A stretch of DNA of 33,265 bases from NCBI GenBank assembly GCA_019245115.1, contig JAFARZ010000273.1:1-33265 (forward strand), given 5' to 3'. Shown here one piece after another: positions 24,809 through 32,878 of the stretch. Position 1 is the first letter of the stretch. Every line of letters begins with the position of its first letter. The notes beneath the pieces are model-generated. The model saw only the letters and a program-made list of their open reading frames with translations, had not been told where the DNA came from and ran no database searches. Made by a program: the position numbers and the translations under genes. Source of the DNA: Streptosporangiaceae bacterium (GTDB lineage: Bacteria > Actinomycetota > Actinomycetes > Streptosporangiales > Streptosporangiaceae).

Positions 24809-25556
24809 GTCGCGCCCTGATGCGGCCGGGATGAGAGTGGCGAGATGTGTTCCTGGGCTCCCTGCGCCCGGACCGGCCGGGCTGGTACAAGCCCACGACG
24901 CCTGGTGAATAGCTATAAAAATTGGGACAAATGGGACGCGCATGTCGGCGGCGGTCGGCGGGACAGGCTGCGGGGCGCATGACAACGCACAGTGATAGCC
25001 AGGACGATCCGGCCTGGACGGGATGGCGGGCGTGAGGGGACGGGCGCGAAGCGCGGGTGGAGCCTGGGCGGAGTGGCGCGGACACGATTTTCGCAGGCCG
25101 GAGAGGGAGTGCGGGAGAAGGTGGTTTTTGCGGGGCCGGTGGGGTGATGGCCGGATTCGCGGGCGGTTGAAAGATTTTGGGAAATGTACGCAACCGATAG
25201 TGGCTGTGCGTCGTCTCTTAAGAGCGCGGGACGGGGACGGGTCCTGCGCGCAGCTGTGGTCCGGGCGGTCACGGGGGCGCGCCCGGACCGGACGCCGATG
25301 GGTGCGACGCCAGCGACACTTCGGCCCCGGAACGGAGAGCGGTGTCCGGCCGCGGTATGTCGGCTGGGATCGGCGAGGGGAAGTGTGGTACACCTTGGCG
25401 TATCAAGCGGGTGTTCTGGAGAACGCTCCAACCGGGCCCAGAATGGTGTTCATGCCGGGCGGGGGAAGCACCGGCCGCCGGGGAAACCGAGTTACCCTGG
25501 CTCAAAGCATCACGTTGTTCGCGGTGCCCGCGGGGGTCATCGCCGAGGGAGATCTG

Positions 25557-26273
25557 GTGCGCGCGGAAGGTGACGCCAGTGCCGACCGGGGGACCGACGC
25601 GTACTGCGCCAGCACAACAGGGGCCAGCACAACAGGGGCCAGCACAACAGACGCCAACATAACCGGCGCCAGCACAACAGAAACCAGCGCGACCGGGGCC
25701 AACGTGGCCGGCCGGGCCGCGTTGGCCGACAGCACAGGTCCGGAATTTCTCGACACGGGCAGTAATGACAAGAACAGCACCGCCACGAACGCCACGGCCC
25801 GCCGCGCCGACGCCGACGAGTTGTTCCGCGCCGTGTACCCCCGGCTGGCCGGATGGTTGCGCCGCCTCGTGGACGACGACGACACCGCCCACGAGATCGC
25901 GGCAGAGGCGTTCGTCCGGCTGCTCTCCCGCTGGACCCGGGTGGACAATCCGCAAAGCTACCTGTACATGATCGCGACGAACCTGGTACGCGACCACTGG
26001 CGCAAGGCCGAACGAGAACGCCGGGCGATCCGCAACGCCACGGCCGGCGTCGACGCCGACCCCATGACCCATCCCGGTCAGGACGTCGACGTGCGTAACC
26101 TCATCGAGTCGCTGCCGTCCAGGCTTCGCGATCCGTTCCTGCTGCACTACTACGCCGGCTTCGCGATCCGGGAGGTCGCCACCCTCCTGCACCGGCCCGA
26201 AGGCACCATCAAAGCGGACCTGTTCGCTGCTCGTGCCAGGCTCAAAACGGCCCTGGGAGAGCGTGATGGCTAA
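25557..26273 (+). CDS. ECF-type RNA polymerase sigma factor with Thr-rich N-terminal tract
   Basis: From GTG 25557 (GAGGGAG 5 bases upstream) the protein has 238 residues. Sigma region 2 runs ADELFRAVYPRLAGWL to QSYLYMIATNLVRDHWRK, and region 4 runs from LIESLPSRLRDPFLLHYYAG through FAIREVATLLHRPEGTIKADLF, the full ECF plan. Upstream of region 2 is an unusual ~80-residue extension containing A-S-T-T-G repeats coded by 15-base units. ATG 25443 or GTG 25704 are alternative starts; none has a better context. The downstream membrane protein gene overlaps its end by 8 bases, so that protein is the likely regulator of the sigma factor. Confidence 0.85.
   Translation: MRAEGDASADRGTDAYCASTTGASTTGASTTDANITGASTTETSATGANVAGRAALADSTGPEFLDTGSNDKNSTATNATARRADADELFRAVYPRLAGWLRRLVDDDDTAHEIAAEAFVRLLSRWTRVDNPQSYLYMIATNLVRDHWRKAERERRAIRNATAGVDADPMTHPGQDVDVRNLIESLPSRLRDPFLLHYYAGFAIREVATLLHRPEGTIKADLFAARARLKTALGERDG
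25608..25703 (+). repeat. 15-base tandem repeat coding A-S-T-T-G units
   Basis: Six full units and a partial one; the first two are identical (GCCAGCACAACAGGG), later ones diverge to GCCAACATAACCGGC and ACCAGCGCGACCGGG. The unit is in frame with the sigma factor. CACAACAG-rich codons (ACA) contrast with the surrounding GC-rich codon use. Confidence 0.85.
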
Positions 26274-27675
26274 CCGCGACAGCCGCGACAGCCACGGCGG
26301 GCGCGACAGCCACGGCGGGCGTGACGACATCGACACCTGGCTGCACGACCGCATCGAGCCGCTCCCGCCACCGCCCGGCACGTTCGAGGCGATCCGGCGG
26401 CGCGCCCGTCGGCGGAAGGTCCGCAAGCTCGCGGTCAGCGCCGGCGCGGCGGCGGCGATCATCGCCGCCGCGGTGACCGTCCCGCAGGTCGTCCAGCTGC
26501 CCATCCAGAGCGGCAAGACCGAAGCCGGTTCCTCGCCGGTGAACTCGACCCAGGCCGCCAGCCCGAGTGGCACCTCCAGCGCGGCGGGGTCGAGCAGGTC
26601 GGCCATCCCGACGGCGTCCCCCCGCAACCCGCCGGTCCCCCCTAACTTTCGGCCCTCCTCGCTGACCGCGGTGAGCGCGACGGCCGTCTTCACGATCGGC
26701 CAGGCGAGCACGCCGGGGAACTGCGCGACGCAGTACTGCACTTCGGTGGCTCGTACCCTGGACGGCGGCGCCACCTGGTCCGGTCTGGCCGCCCCGCTCA
26801 CCGGGGCGCCGGATGGGGCCACCGGTGTGGGCCAGATCCGGTTCCTCGAGGGGATGAACGGCTGGGCGTTCGGGCCGGAACTGTGGGCCACCCACGACGG
26901 CGCGAGGACCCCCTGGACCCCCATCAGCACCCACGGCCAGCGGGTCATCGACGTGGAAACCGTCGGCAACCGCGCGTTCGCCATCGAGGCCGCGTGCACC
27001 GGGTCCGGCCAGGATTACGCCGCCCAGTGCACCAGCTTCACGCTGTACTCCACGCTGGCCAGCGCCAACGACTGGACGAAGGTGGGCGCCACCACGACCA
27101 ACCTGACGCCGGCCGGCACCGGAAGCAGCACCGGATCGGCTGCCCTCGTGCTGACCGGTACCCGGGGCTACCTGCTCGCGCCGGACGGGACGCTGTACGC
27201 CGGGCCGGTGGACGGCAGCGCGGCCTGGCGCGCCATCAGCGGCATCCCGTGCGAGACCGGTCAGCCGCAGGCCAACGGCCAGCCGGCCGGCGCGCTGCTC
27301 GGCGCGGTCACGGCGCAGAACCTGATCCTCGACTGCACGCAGAACCGGCTGATCTACGTCTCGTCGAACGGGGGCAAGTCCTGGCAGCAGATGTGGACCG
27401 CGCCGACCGCCGCCACGGCCACTTCCATCGCGGCCAGCCCGGCCGACAGCGTGGTGCTCGCCACCGACCAGGGCATCTACCTGTTGCCGTCACAGAACGG
27501 CAGCTGGCAGTCGGCCACGCTGACCGGCACCGCCCCGGCGGCCGGCTTCAGCTATATCGGCATGACCAACGACACGCGCGGCATGGCGCTGCCCGCCGAC
27601 CCGGCCAGCGGCACGGTGTGGTTCACCACCGACGGCGGCCAGGCCTGGAGCTCTTCTAGGGTGCAGGGTCCGTGA
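26266..27675 (+). CDS. Membrane-anchored protein with BNR/beta-propeller-like outer domain, candidate anti-sigma sensor
   Basis: A 469-residue protein whose ATG lies 8 bases inside the sigma gene's end. The first ~55 residues are hydrophilic, with RDSHGG repeats, DDIDTWLHDRIEPLPPPP and RRRARRRKVRK, then one membrane segment (LAVSAGAAAAIIAAAVTVP). A Ser/Pro/Thr-rich linker (about 85-130) leads to a large outer domain with Asp-box motifs LDGGATW, SNGGKSW and TDGGQAW, as in sialidase or Ycf48-like propellers. There is no zinc anti-sigma motif. The inside-out arrangement and overlap suggest it senses an outside signal for the sigma factor; this is inference. Its last 20 bases overlap the convergent MarR gene. 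Confidence 0.82.
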   Translation: MANRDSRDSHGGRDSHGGRDDIDTWLHDRIEPLPPPPGTFEAIRRRARRRKVRKLAVSAGAAAAIIAAAVTVPQVVQLPIQSGKTEAGSSPVNSTQAASPSGTSSAAGSSRSAIPTASPRNPPVPPNFRPSSLTAVSATAVFTIGQASTPGNCATQYCTSVARTLDGGATWSGLAAPLTGAPDGATGVGQIRFLEGMNGWAFGPELWATHDGARTPWTPISTHGQRVIDVETVGNRAFAIEAACTGSGQDYAAQCTSFTLYSTLASANDWTKVGATTTNLTPAGTGSSTGSAALVLTGTRGYLLAPDGTLYAGPVDGSAAWRAISGIPCETGQPQANGQPAGALLGAVTAQNLILDCTQNRLIYVSSNGGKSWQQMWTAPTAATATSIAASPADSVVLATDQGIYLLPSQNGSWQSATLTGTAPAAGFSYIGMTNDTRGMALPADPASGTVWFTTDGGQAWSSSRVQGP

Positions 27676-28171
27676 AATCACCGGCCGCCAGCCGCAGCCC
27701 GCGAAGCAGCCTGAACATCTCCCCCAGCTCATCGGAGGAGTAACCGCTCAACCCGAACTCCGCCGTCATCAGGTCGCGGGTCGCCTTCTCCGCCACGGAC
27801 CGGCCCGCCGCGGTGATCTCGGCCAGCTTGCCGCGGCCGTCCGCGGGATTGCGCCGCAGCTCGACGAAGCCCTGGCGGGACAGCCGGTCGACGATGTTCG
27901 TCACGCTGGTCGGATGCACCATCAGCCGCTCTCCGATCACCCGCAGCGGCAGCGCCCCGGTCCGGCTGAATGACAGCAGCACCAGCGCCTCGTACCGCGC
28001 GAACGTCAGGTCATAGGGCCGCAGCAGGGCGTCCAGCGCGCCGAGCAGGATCTGCTGTGCCCGCATGATCGAGGTGACCGCGGCCATCGACGGCGACGGG
28101 CCGAACCGCCTGGCCCAGATCTGCGCCGCCCGCTCGATCGGATCGAACGGCAGGTCAAGAGGCTTAGCCAC
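27656..28171 (-). CDS. MarR-family transcriptional regulator
   Basis: A 171-residue winged-helix protein: MRAQQILLGALDALLRPYDL, LTFARYEALVLLSFS, LRVIGERLMVHPTSVTNIVDRL as the recognition region and GFVELRRNPADGRGKLAEITAAG as the wing. GTG 28171 overlaps the meaB stop, so it is the last gene of thiolase-meaB-marR. Its 3' end overlaps the convergent propeller gene by 20 bases. It may control the acyl-CoA genes upstream in its own operon. Confidence 0.9.
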   Translation of the reverse strand: MAKPLDLPFDPIERAAQIWARRFGPSPSMAAVTSIMRAQQILLGALDALLRPYDLTFARYEALVLLSFSRTGALPLRVIGERLMVHPTSVTNIVDRLSRQGFVELRRNPADGRGKLAEITAAGRSVAEKATRDLMTAEFGLSGYSSDELGEMFRLLRGLRLAAGDFTDPAP

Positions 28172-29057
28172 AGCCGGAGTCCAACAGCTCGTCGGCCGCG
28201 GTGAACGGATCGAGCGACCCGTCCGCTACCCTCGCCGCCAGCCGCTCAACCGTGTCGGAAGACACCCGCGCCCGCAGCGTCCCCATGGCCAGCGCCATGA
28301 TCTCCGCCCGCGCCCGGGCCAGCCTGCGGCGCCCCAGCTCGTCCGTGGCGTTCAACCATTCCCAGTGCGCATCGAGCGCCGCGACGACCTCGCCGATACC
28401 CTCACCGGACGACCCGGTCGTGGTCAGGATCGGCGGCTTCCAGCCACCCTCCCATGACCCCATCGCCAGCATCCCGCGCAGGTCACGGACCACCTGCTGC
28501 ACGTCCGGCTTGTCGGCCTTGTTCACCACGAACAGGTCCCCGGTCTCCAGGATGCCGGCCTTCGCCGCCTGGATCGCGTCGCCCATGCCGGGGGCGAGCA
28601 GCACGATCACCGAGTCGGCCTGGGACGCGATCTCCACCTCGGCCTGGCCCACCCCGACGGTCTCGATCAGGATGATGTCGAAGCCGGCCGAGTCCAGCAC
28701 CCGGACCGCCTGCGGCGTCGCCGCGGCCAGCCCGCCGAGGTGCCCGCGGCTGGCCATGGACCGGATGAACACCCCTTCGTCGGTGGCGTGCTGCTGCATC
28801 CGCACCCGATCGCCGAGCAGCGCGCCGCCGCTGAACGGCGAACTCGGATCGACGGCGAGCACGCCGACCCGCCGGCCCGCCGCGCGGAACTGCTCGATCA
28901 GCGCCCCGGTCACGGTGGACTTCCCGACGCCGGGGGCTCCGGTAAGCCCTATTGCCCGCGCTTTCCCAGGCTGAAGATCTCTTAGGAACGAACGGACTTC
29001 GGTTCCTCCGCCCTCAACCTGCGACAGCAGCCGGGCGAGCGTACGCGGACTGTCCAC
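28164..29057 (-). CDS. meaB: MeaB/ArgK-type GTPase chaperone of acyl-CoA mutase
   Basis: A 297-residue G3E-family GTPase that protects and reloads B12-dependent mutases. The Walker A is GAPGVGKST (40-48), the switch region VDPSSPFSGGALLGDRVRM, the Walker B region VETVGVGQAEVEIA and the base-specificity motif VNKADKPD. A helical C-terminus for dimerisation ends TAADELLDSGCG. GTG 29057 lies 6 bases after the thiolase stop. Its mutase partner is probably the large subunit at 22538-24286 or one outside the window. Confidence 0.94.
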   Translation of the reverse strand: MDSPRTLARLLSQVEGGGTEVRSFLRDLQPGKARAIGLTGAPGVGKSTVTGALIEQFRAAGRRVGVLAVDPSSPFSGGALLGDRVRMQQHATDEGVFIRSMASRGHLGGLAAATPQAVRVLDSAGFDIILIETVGVGQAEVEIASQADSVIVLLAPGMGDAIQAAKAGILETGDLFVVNKADKPDVQQVVRDLRGMLAMGSWEGGWKPPILTTTGSSGEGIGEVVAALDAHWEWLNATDELGRRRLARARAEIMALAMGTLRARVSSDTVERLAARVADGSLDPFTAADELLDSGCG

Positions 29058-29063
29058 CGGCCC

Positions 29064-30254
29064 CTACCCGTTAACACGCAGCAGGAGAGCCTCTCCCTGG
29101 CCGCCGCCACCACACAGGCCAGCGGCGCCGAGCCCCCCGCCGCGGCGGCCGAGTTCGTAGCACAGGTGCACAGCGAGCCGGGCGCCGGACGCGCCGATCG
29201 GGTGGCCGAGCGCGATCGCGCCGCCGTTCACGTTGACCTTCTCCGGCCCGACGCCGAGGTCGCGCATGGACTGGATCGCCACCGCGGCGAACGCCTCGTT
29301 GATCTCGATCAGGTCCAGGTCGGAAACCGATCGGCCGTCCTTGGCCAGCGCCTGCTTGATCGCGTTGGACGGCTGGGAGTGCAGCGAGTTGTCCGGCCCG
29401 GCCACGTTCCCGTTCGTGCCGATCTCGGCGAGTACCGTGGCCCCGGCCTCCTGTGCGGCGGCTGCCGACATCACCACCACCGCGGCGGCACCGTCGGATA
29501 TCTGTGACGCGCTCGCGGCCGTGATCGTCCCGTCCTCGCCGAACGCCGGCCTCAGCTTGGCCAGTGCCTCTACCGTAGTGCCCGGGCGGATGCCCTCGTC
29601 GTCGGTGACCCACACCGTGTCGCCACCGCGCCCGGCGACTTCGACGCCCTCGATCTCCACCGCGAGCAGGCTGCGCTTGGCGGCCTCCGCGGCACGCTCG
29701 TGCGAGCGGGCGGCGAACTCGTCCTGCTCGGCGCGGGTGATGCCGAGCCTGGCGTGGTGCTTTTCCGTGGACTCGCCCATCGACAGGTGGTCGAATGCGT
29801 CGGTCAGGCCGTCCAGGGTCATCGAGTCCGCTAGCTCGACAGCGCCGTACTTGTAGCCGGTCCTTGACTTCGGCAGCAGGTGCGGGGCCTGAGTCATCGA
29901 CTCCATGCCGCCCGCGACGACCACGTCGTACTCGCCGAGCCGGATCAGCTTGGCGGCGAGCGCGATGGCATCCAGCCCGGACAGGCATACCTTGTTGACG
30001 GTGACCGCGGGGACCGTCATCGGGATACCGGCCTTGACCGCGGCCTGCCGCGCGGTGATCTGTCCCGCGCCGGCCTGTAGCACCTGGCCCATGATGACGT
30101 ACTGGGCCTGGTCAGGGCCGATTCCGGCGCGCCGCAGCGCCGCCGCGATCGCCACCCCGCCGAGGTCGCTGGCAGACTTGCTGGCAAGGGAGCCGAGCAA
30201 GCGCCCGATTGGCGTCCGGGCGGCGCCGACGATGACCGGTTGGAGTGCATTCAT
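29064..30254 (-). CDS. Acetyl-CoA acetyltransferase (thiolase)
   Basis: A 396-residue thiolase. The nucleophilic C90 is in [11 protein letters not shown], and the [21 protein letters not shown] and GLCGGGGQG motifs with the catalytic His and second Cys are intact. It would condense or split acetoacetyl-CoA. ATG 30254 is preferred ([10 protein letters not shown]); GTG 30263 is possible. Divergent from the epimerase with 25 bases between starts, so both promoters overlap. The order thiolase-meaB with the epimerase on the other side recalls Streptomyces SCO5398-5400. Confidence 0.94.
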   Translation of the reverse strand: MNALQPVIVGAARTPIGRLLGSLASKSASDLGGVAIAAALRRAGIGPDQAQYVIMGQVLQAGAGQITARQAAVKAGIPMTVPAVTVNKVCLSGLDAIALAAKLIRLGEYDVVVAGGMESMTQAPHLLPKSRTGYKYGAVELADSMTLDGLTDAFDHLSMGESTEKHHARLGITRAEQDEFAARSHERAAEAAKRSLLAVEIEGVEVAGRGGDTVWVTDDEGIRPGTTVEALAKLRPAFGEDGTITAASASQISDGAAAVVVMSAAAAQEAGATVLAEIGTNGNVAGPDNSLHSQPSNAIKQALAKDGRSVSDLDLIEINEAFAAVAIQSMRDLGVGPEKVNVNGGAIALGHPIGASGARLAVHLCYELGRRGGGLGAAGLCGGGGQGEALLLRVNG

Positions 30255-30279
30255 GTCTGTCACGATACCGACGTACCCG

Positions 30280-30789
30280 ATGCTGACCCGCATCGATCAT
30301 GTGGGCGTCGCCTGCCGGAACCTCGATGAGGCGGTGGAGAGATACCACAGTACGTTCGGGATGAAGGTAGTTAGTTTTGAAGTTAACGAAGCACAGGGAG
30401 TACGTGAGGCGATGATGGGGGCGGGTCCAGGCTACGTCCAGTTGCTGGAGCCGCTGGGGCCCGACACGCCGGTCGGTAAGTTCCTGGCGCGGCGAGGCGA
30501 AGGCATCCATCATGTGGGTTACGGTGTCGACGACATCCAGGCCGCGCTCAAGGCGATCGGGGCGGCCGGCGTGCGGCTGATCGACGAGCGGCCGCGCCAC
30601 GGGTCGCTGGGCGCGTCGATCGCGTTCCTGCATCCGGCCGATCTGGGCGGGGTGCTCACCGAGTTGGTTCAGATGGCCGGAACCACCTCCCACAGGGGTG
30701 AAACGGATTTACTGGGACGCATAGGATGTAGAACTCCGAAGGCCCCGCCTCCGCGCTGGAGTGGGAGTAATGTGCGTGTCACTGGGTGA
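30280..30789 (+). CDS. mce: Methylmalonyl-CoA epimerase with C-terminal extension
   Basis: Mce interconverts (2R)- and (2S)-methylmalonyl-CoA. It is a two-repeat vicinal-oxygen-chelate protein: [15 protein letters not shown] with H7, [12 protein letters not shown] with the second histidine (H77 or H78) and TELVQ with E128 as metal ligands. Homologues end soon after that point at 140-150 residues; here the frame continues to 169 with an arginine- and proline-rich tail ([18 protein letters not shown]). ATG 30280 gives the standard N-terminus; ATG 30253 in frame would add 9 residues and overlap the thiolase start. The tail DNA has a possible -10 (TAGGAT 30722-30727) for the next gene. Confidence 0.92.
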   Translation: MLTRIDHVGVACRNLDEAVERYHSTFGMKVVSFEVNEAQGVREAMMGAGPGYVQLLEPLGPDTPVGKFLARRGEGIHHVGYGVDDIQAALKAIGAAGVRLIDERPRHGSLGASIAFLHPADLGGVLTELVQMAGTTSHRGETDLLGRIGCRTPKAPPPRWSGSNVRVTG

Positions 30790-30863
30790 GAGCCCCGCCC
30801 GGCGCTGCCGCAGGGCCAGCCCGTTAACCCCGACGCCGTCACGTCTAGCCAGGATTAGGCCAT

Positions 30864-32318
30864 ATGCAATCGGACATCGACGCCCAGCTGACTAATTTCT
30901 TCGAGGACGCCCCGCCGCGCGAGTTCGCCACGGTAATGCGGGGCTACGATAAGCACCAGGTCGACGAGCACATTCGCACGCTCGAAGTCGAGGTGCGCCA
31001 GCACCGCGAGCAGGCCCAGGCCTCGCGACGCGAACTGTCCGAGGCGCATCGTCAGATCCAGGAGCAGGAACGCCCGACGTATTCGGGTCTCGGTGCGCGC
31101 ATCGAGCAGCTGCTCCGGCTCGCTGAGGAACAGGCCACCGAACTGGTCCAGGCGGCCAGGTCGGAGGCCAACGAGATCAAGGCCGCGGCCAAGGTCGACG
31201 CGGCCGAGCTGCGCGCCGCGGCCGAGAACGAGGCCGCCGAGCTGCGCGCTAACGCCAAGCGGGAAACCGACGACCAGCGCGGCGCCGCCGAGCGTGAGGC
31301 CGATTCGATCCGCACCACGGCGCGCCGCGAGGCCGACGAGCTGACCTCGACCACCGAGCGCGAGGTCGCCAAGCTGCGGGCCACCGCCGACCACGAGGTC
31401 GCGGAGAAGCGGGCTGCCGCCGAGCGTGACATCGCCAAGCTGCGCACCACCGCCGAGCGTGAGGTCGCCCAGCTCAAAGCCAGCGCCAAGCGCGAGCGTG
31501 ACGAGATCCTCACCACCTCCAAGCGCCAGGCCGACGAGATGCGCAGCCAGGCGCAGCGCATCCTGGAGGAGAGCGAGGCGCAGCGGACGCAGGCCGAGGC
31601 CGAGTTCGAGATGCAGCTCGCGTCCCGGCGCGAGGAGGCCGAGCGGCAGGAGGCCGAGCGGCTGGCCGCCGCCCAGGCTGCGACCCAGAAGCTGGTTTCC
31701 GAGGCCGAGCAGCGCGCCTCCACCGCCGAGCAGCGCGCGGCGAAGGCTTCGGCCCAGGCCGACCAGACCCGGCGGGACGCCGACCAGCACGCCCGGCAGC
31801 TCGTGTCCAACGCGAAGAAGAACGCCGACCAGATCGTCAGCCAGGCCAAGTCGCAGGCCGAGCAGCTGCTCGCCGAGACCAAGGCCGACGCCGAACGCCG
31901 CCGGGCCGCCGCCCAGCGCGAGGTCGAGGAGCTGACCCGGCAGAAGGACTCGATCGCTTCGCACCTGGCGCAGGTGCGGCAGCTGCTAGGCGGGCAGCTT
32001 CCCGGTCTGGGAGACGCGACCATGGCGGCCGCGGCCACCAAGTCGGCGATCGACTCGCCCCCGCCGCCTCCCGCGCCCGCGCCCGCGCCAACCGCGCACA
32101 GCGGATCGTCGGCCGGCAACGGTTCCGCGGGGGTCGCGCCGACCAGCGTGCAGCCGGCCCCGCAGGGACACCCGACTCCCCCACATGGCGGCCCGGTGCA
32201 CCAGGCCACATCGCACCAGCAGACCCAGGTCGTGCCCGCCGTGGCCGGTCCTGGCGCCGGTACGCGGCCGGCCAACGGCACCGCCAAGGCGGAAGACGAA
32301 GACTGGTGGACCGAGTAG
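30864..32318 (+). CDS. DivIVA-domain long coiled-coil protein (Scy/FilP-like)
   Basis: A 484-residue cytoskeletal-type protein. The N-terminus PREFATVMRGYDKHQVDEHI is a DivIVA membrane-targeting motif. Residues about 85-365 are an almost uninterrupted Ala/Glu/Arg/Lys coiled coil with repeated AAEREVAKLRTTA-type phrases, ending RQKDSIASHLAQVRQLLG. A Pro/Ala/Gly/Gln-rich tail (about 390-475) leads to an acidic EDEDWWTE end. In Streptomyces, Scy and FilP beside the epimerase gene organise the growing tip; this protein is intermediate in length and sits in the same place. Polar-growth function is inferred. Confidence 0.88.
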   Translation: MQSDIDAQLTNFFEDAPPREFATVMRGYDKHQVDEHIRTLEVEVRQHREQAQASRRELSEAHRQIQEQERPTYSGLGARIEQLLRLAEEQATELVQAARSEANEIKAAAKVDAAELRAAAENEAAELRANAKRETDDQRGAAEREADSIRTTARREADELTSTTEREVAKLRATADHEVAEKRAAAERDIAKLRTTAEREVAQLKASAKRERDEILTTSKRQADEMRSQAQRILEESEAQRTQAEAEFEMQLASRREEAERQEAERLAAAQAATQKLVSEAEQRASTAEQRAAKASAQADQTRRDADQHARQLVSNAKKNADQIVSQAKSQAEQLLAETKADAERRRAAAQREVEELTRQKDSIASHLAQVRQLLGGQLPGLGDATMAAAATKSAIDSPPPPPAPAPAPTAHSGSSAGNGSAGVAPTSVQPAPQGHPTPPHGGPVHQATSHQQTQVVPAVAGPGAGTRPANGTAKAEDEDWWTE

Positions 32319-32356
32319 TCACTGTCAGCGGGCTCGCGCCCCGCTAGGCTGGAACT

Positions 32357-32878
32357 GTGGAAACCTGGGAAGCGATCAGGTCCAGGCGTAACGTCCGGTC
32401 CTTTACGGACCAGCCGATACCCGGCGATCACCTGGACGAGATCCTGGAGGCCGGCAGGCGCGCGCCTTCGTCGCGTAACTGGCAGCCCTGGGATTTCGTC
32501 GTGGTCACCTCGCGGGCCACGTTGACCGAGTTGTCACGAGTGCATGCGGGCGCCGCGCATGTCGCGGACGCCGCGGCGGCCGTCGCTGTGGTCGCGACGC
32601 CGGTTCCTCCCGGTGAGGACCGGCGTCGCGGCACGCTGTACTTCGACCTGGGACAGGCCACGATGAGCATGATGCTCGCCGCGACCGGCCTGCGTATCGG
32701 CAGCGGCCACGCGGGCGTGTCCGATCAGGATCTCGCCCGCAAGGTCCTGGGGCTCCCGGCCGACAAGTTCTGCGCGTACGTCGTGTCGTTCGGGTACCCG
32801 GCCGACCGGGCGCTCAGCATGATCCGCCACCCCGACCGCCGCCCGCTGGCCCAGATAGTCCACCGGGAGCAATACTAA
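32357..32878 (+). CDS. Nitroreductase-family flavoprotein
   Basis: A 173-residue protein. The FMN-binding N-terminus is WEAIRSRRNVRSFTDQPIP and RRAPSSRNWQPWDFVVV, with the middle YFDLGQATMSMMLAATGLRIGSG typical of the family and the C-terminal LPADKFCAYVVSFGYPAD closing the FMN site. GTG 32357 is the start, 38 bases after the coiled-coil gene. Substrate unknown; short single-domain members act on quinones, nitro compounds or other acceptors. Confidence 0.9.
   Translation: METWEAIRSRRNVRSFTDQPIPGDHLDEILEAGRRAPSSRNWQPWDFVVVTSRATLTELSRVHAGAAHVADAAAAVAVVATPVPPGEDRRRGTLYFDLGQATMSMMLAATGLRIGSGHAGVSDQDLARKVLGLPADKFCAYVVSFGYPADRALSMIRHPDRRPLAQIVHREQY

Larger units (their letters stand above)
24321..25556. 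other. Long intergenic region without supported genes
   Basis: About 1.2 kb. It holds the inverted dispersed repeat (24371-24532), a partial second copy of its end (24533-24605) and a 54-bp palindrome (24755-24808). From about 24810 to 25556 the open frames have arginine- and proline-rich composition typical of spurious GC-rich frames. GTTCT-GG-AGAAC at 25413-25424 is a small inverted repeat upstream of the sigma factor gene. Confidence 0.55.

Noticed and set aside
25023..25442. Extended N-terminus of the ECF sigma factor
   Set aside because: Arginine/glycine-rich residues with no similarity to sigma factors and no start context; looks like non-coding GC-rich DNA.
25608..25703. CRISPR-like array
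   Set aside because: The units are contiguous 15-mers in a coding frame with no spacers, so they form a coding tandem repeat.
25269..26999. A 576-residue minus-strand frame opposite the sigma factor and propeller genes
   Set aside because: Antisense shadow; the plus strand carries intact sigma regions 2 and 4.
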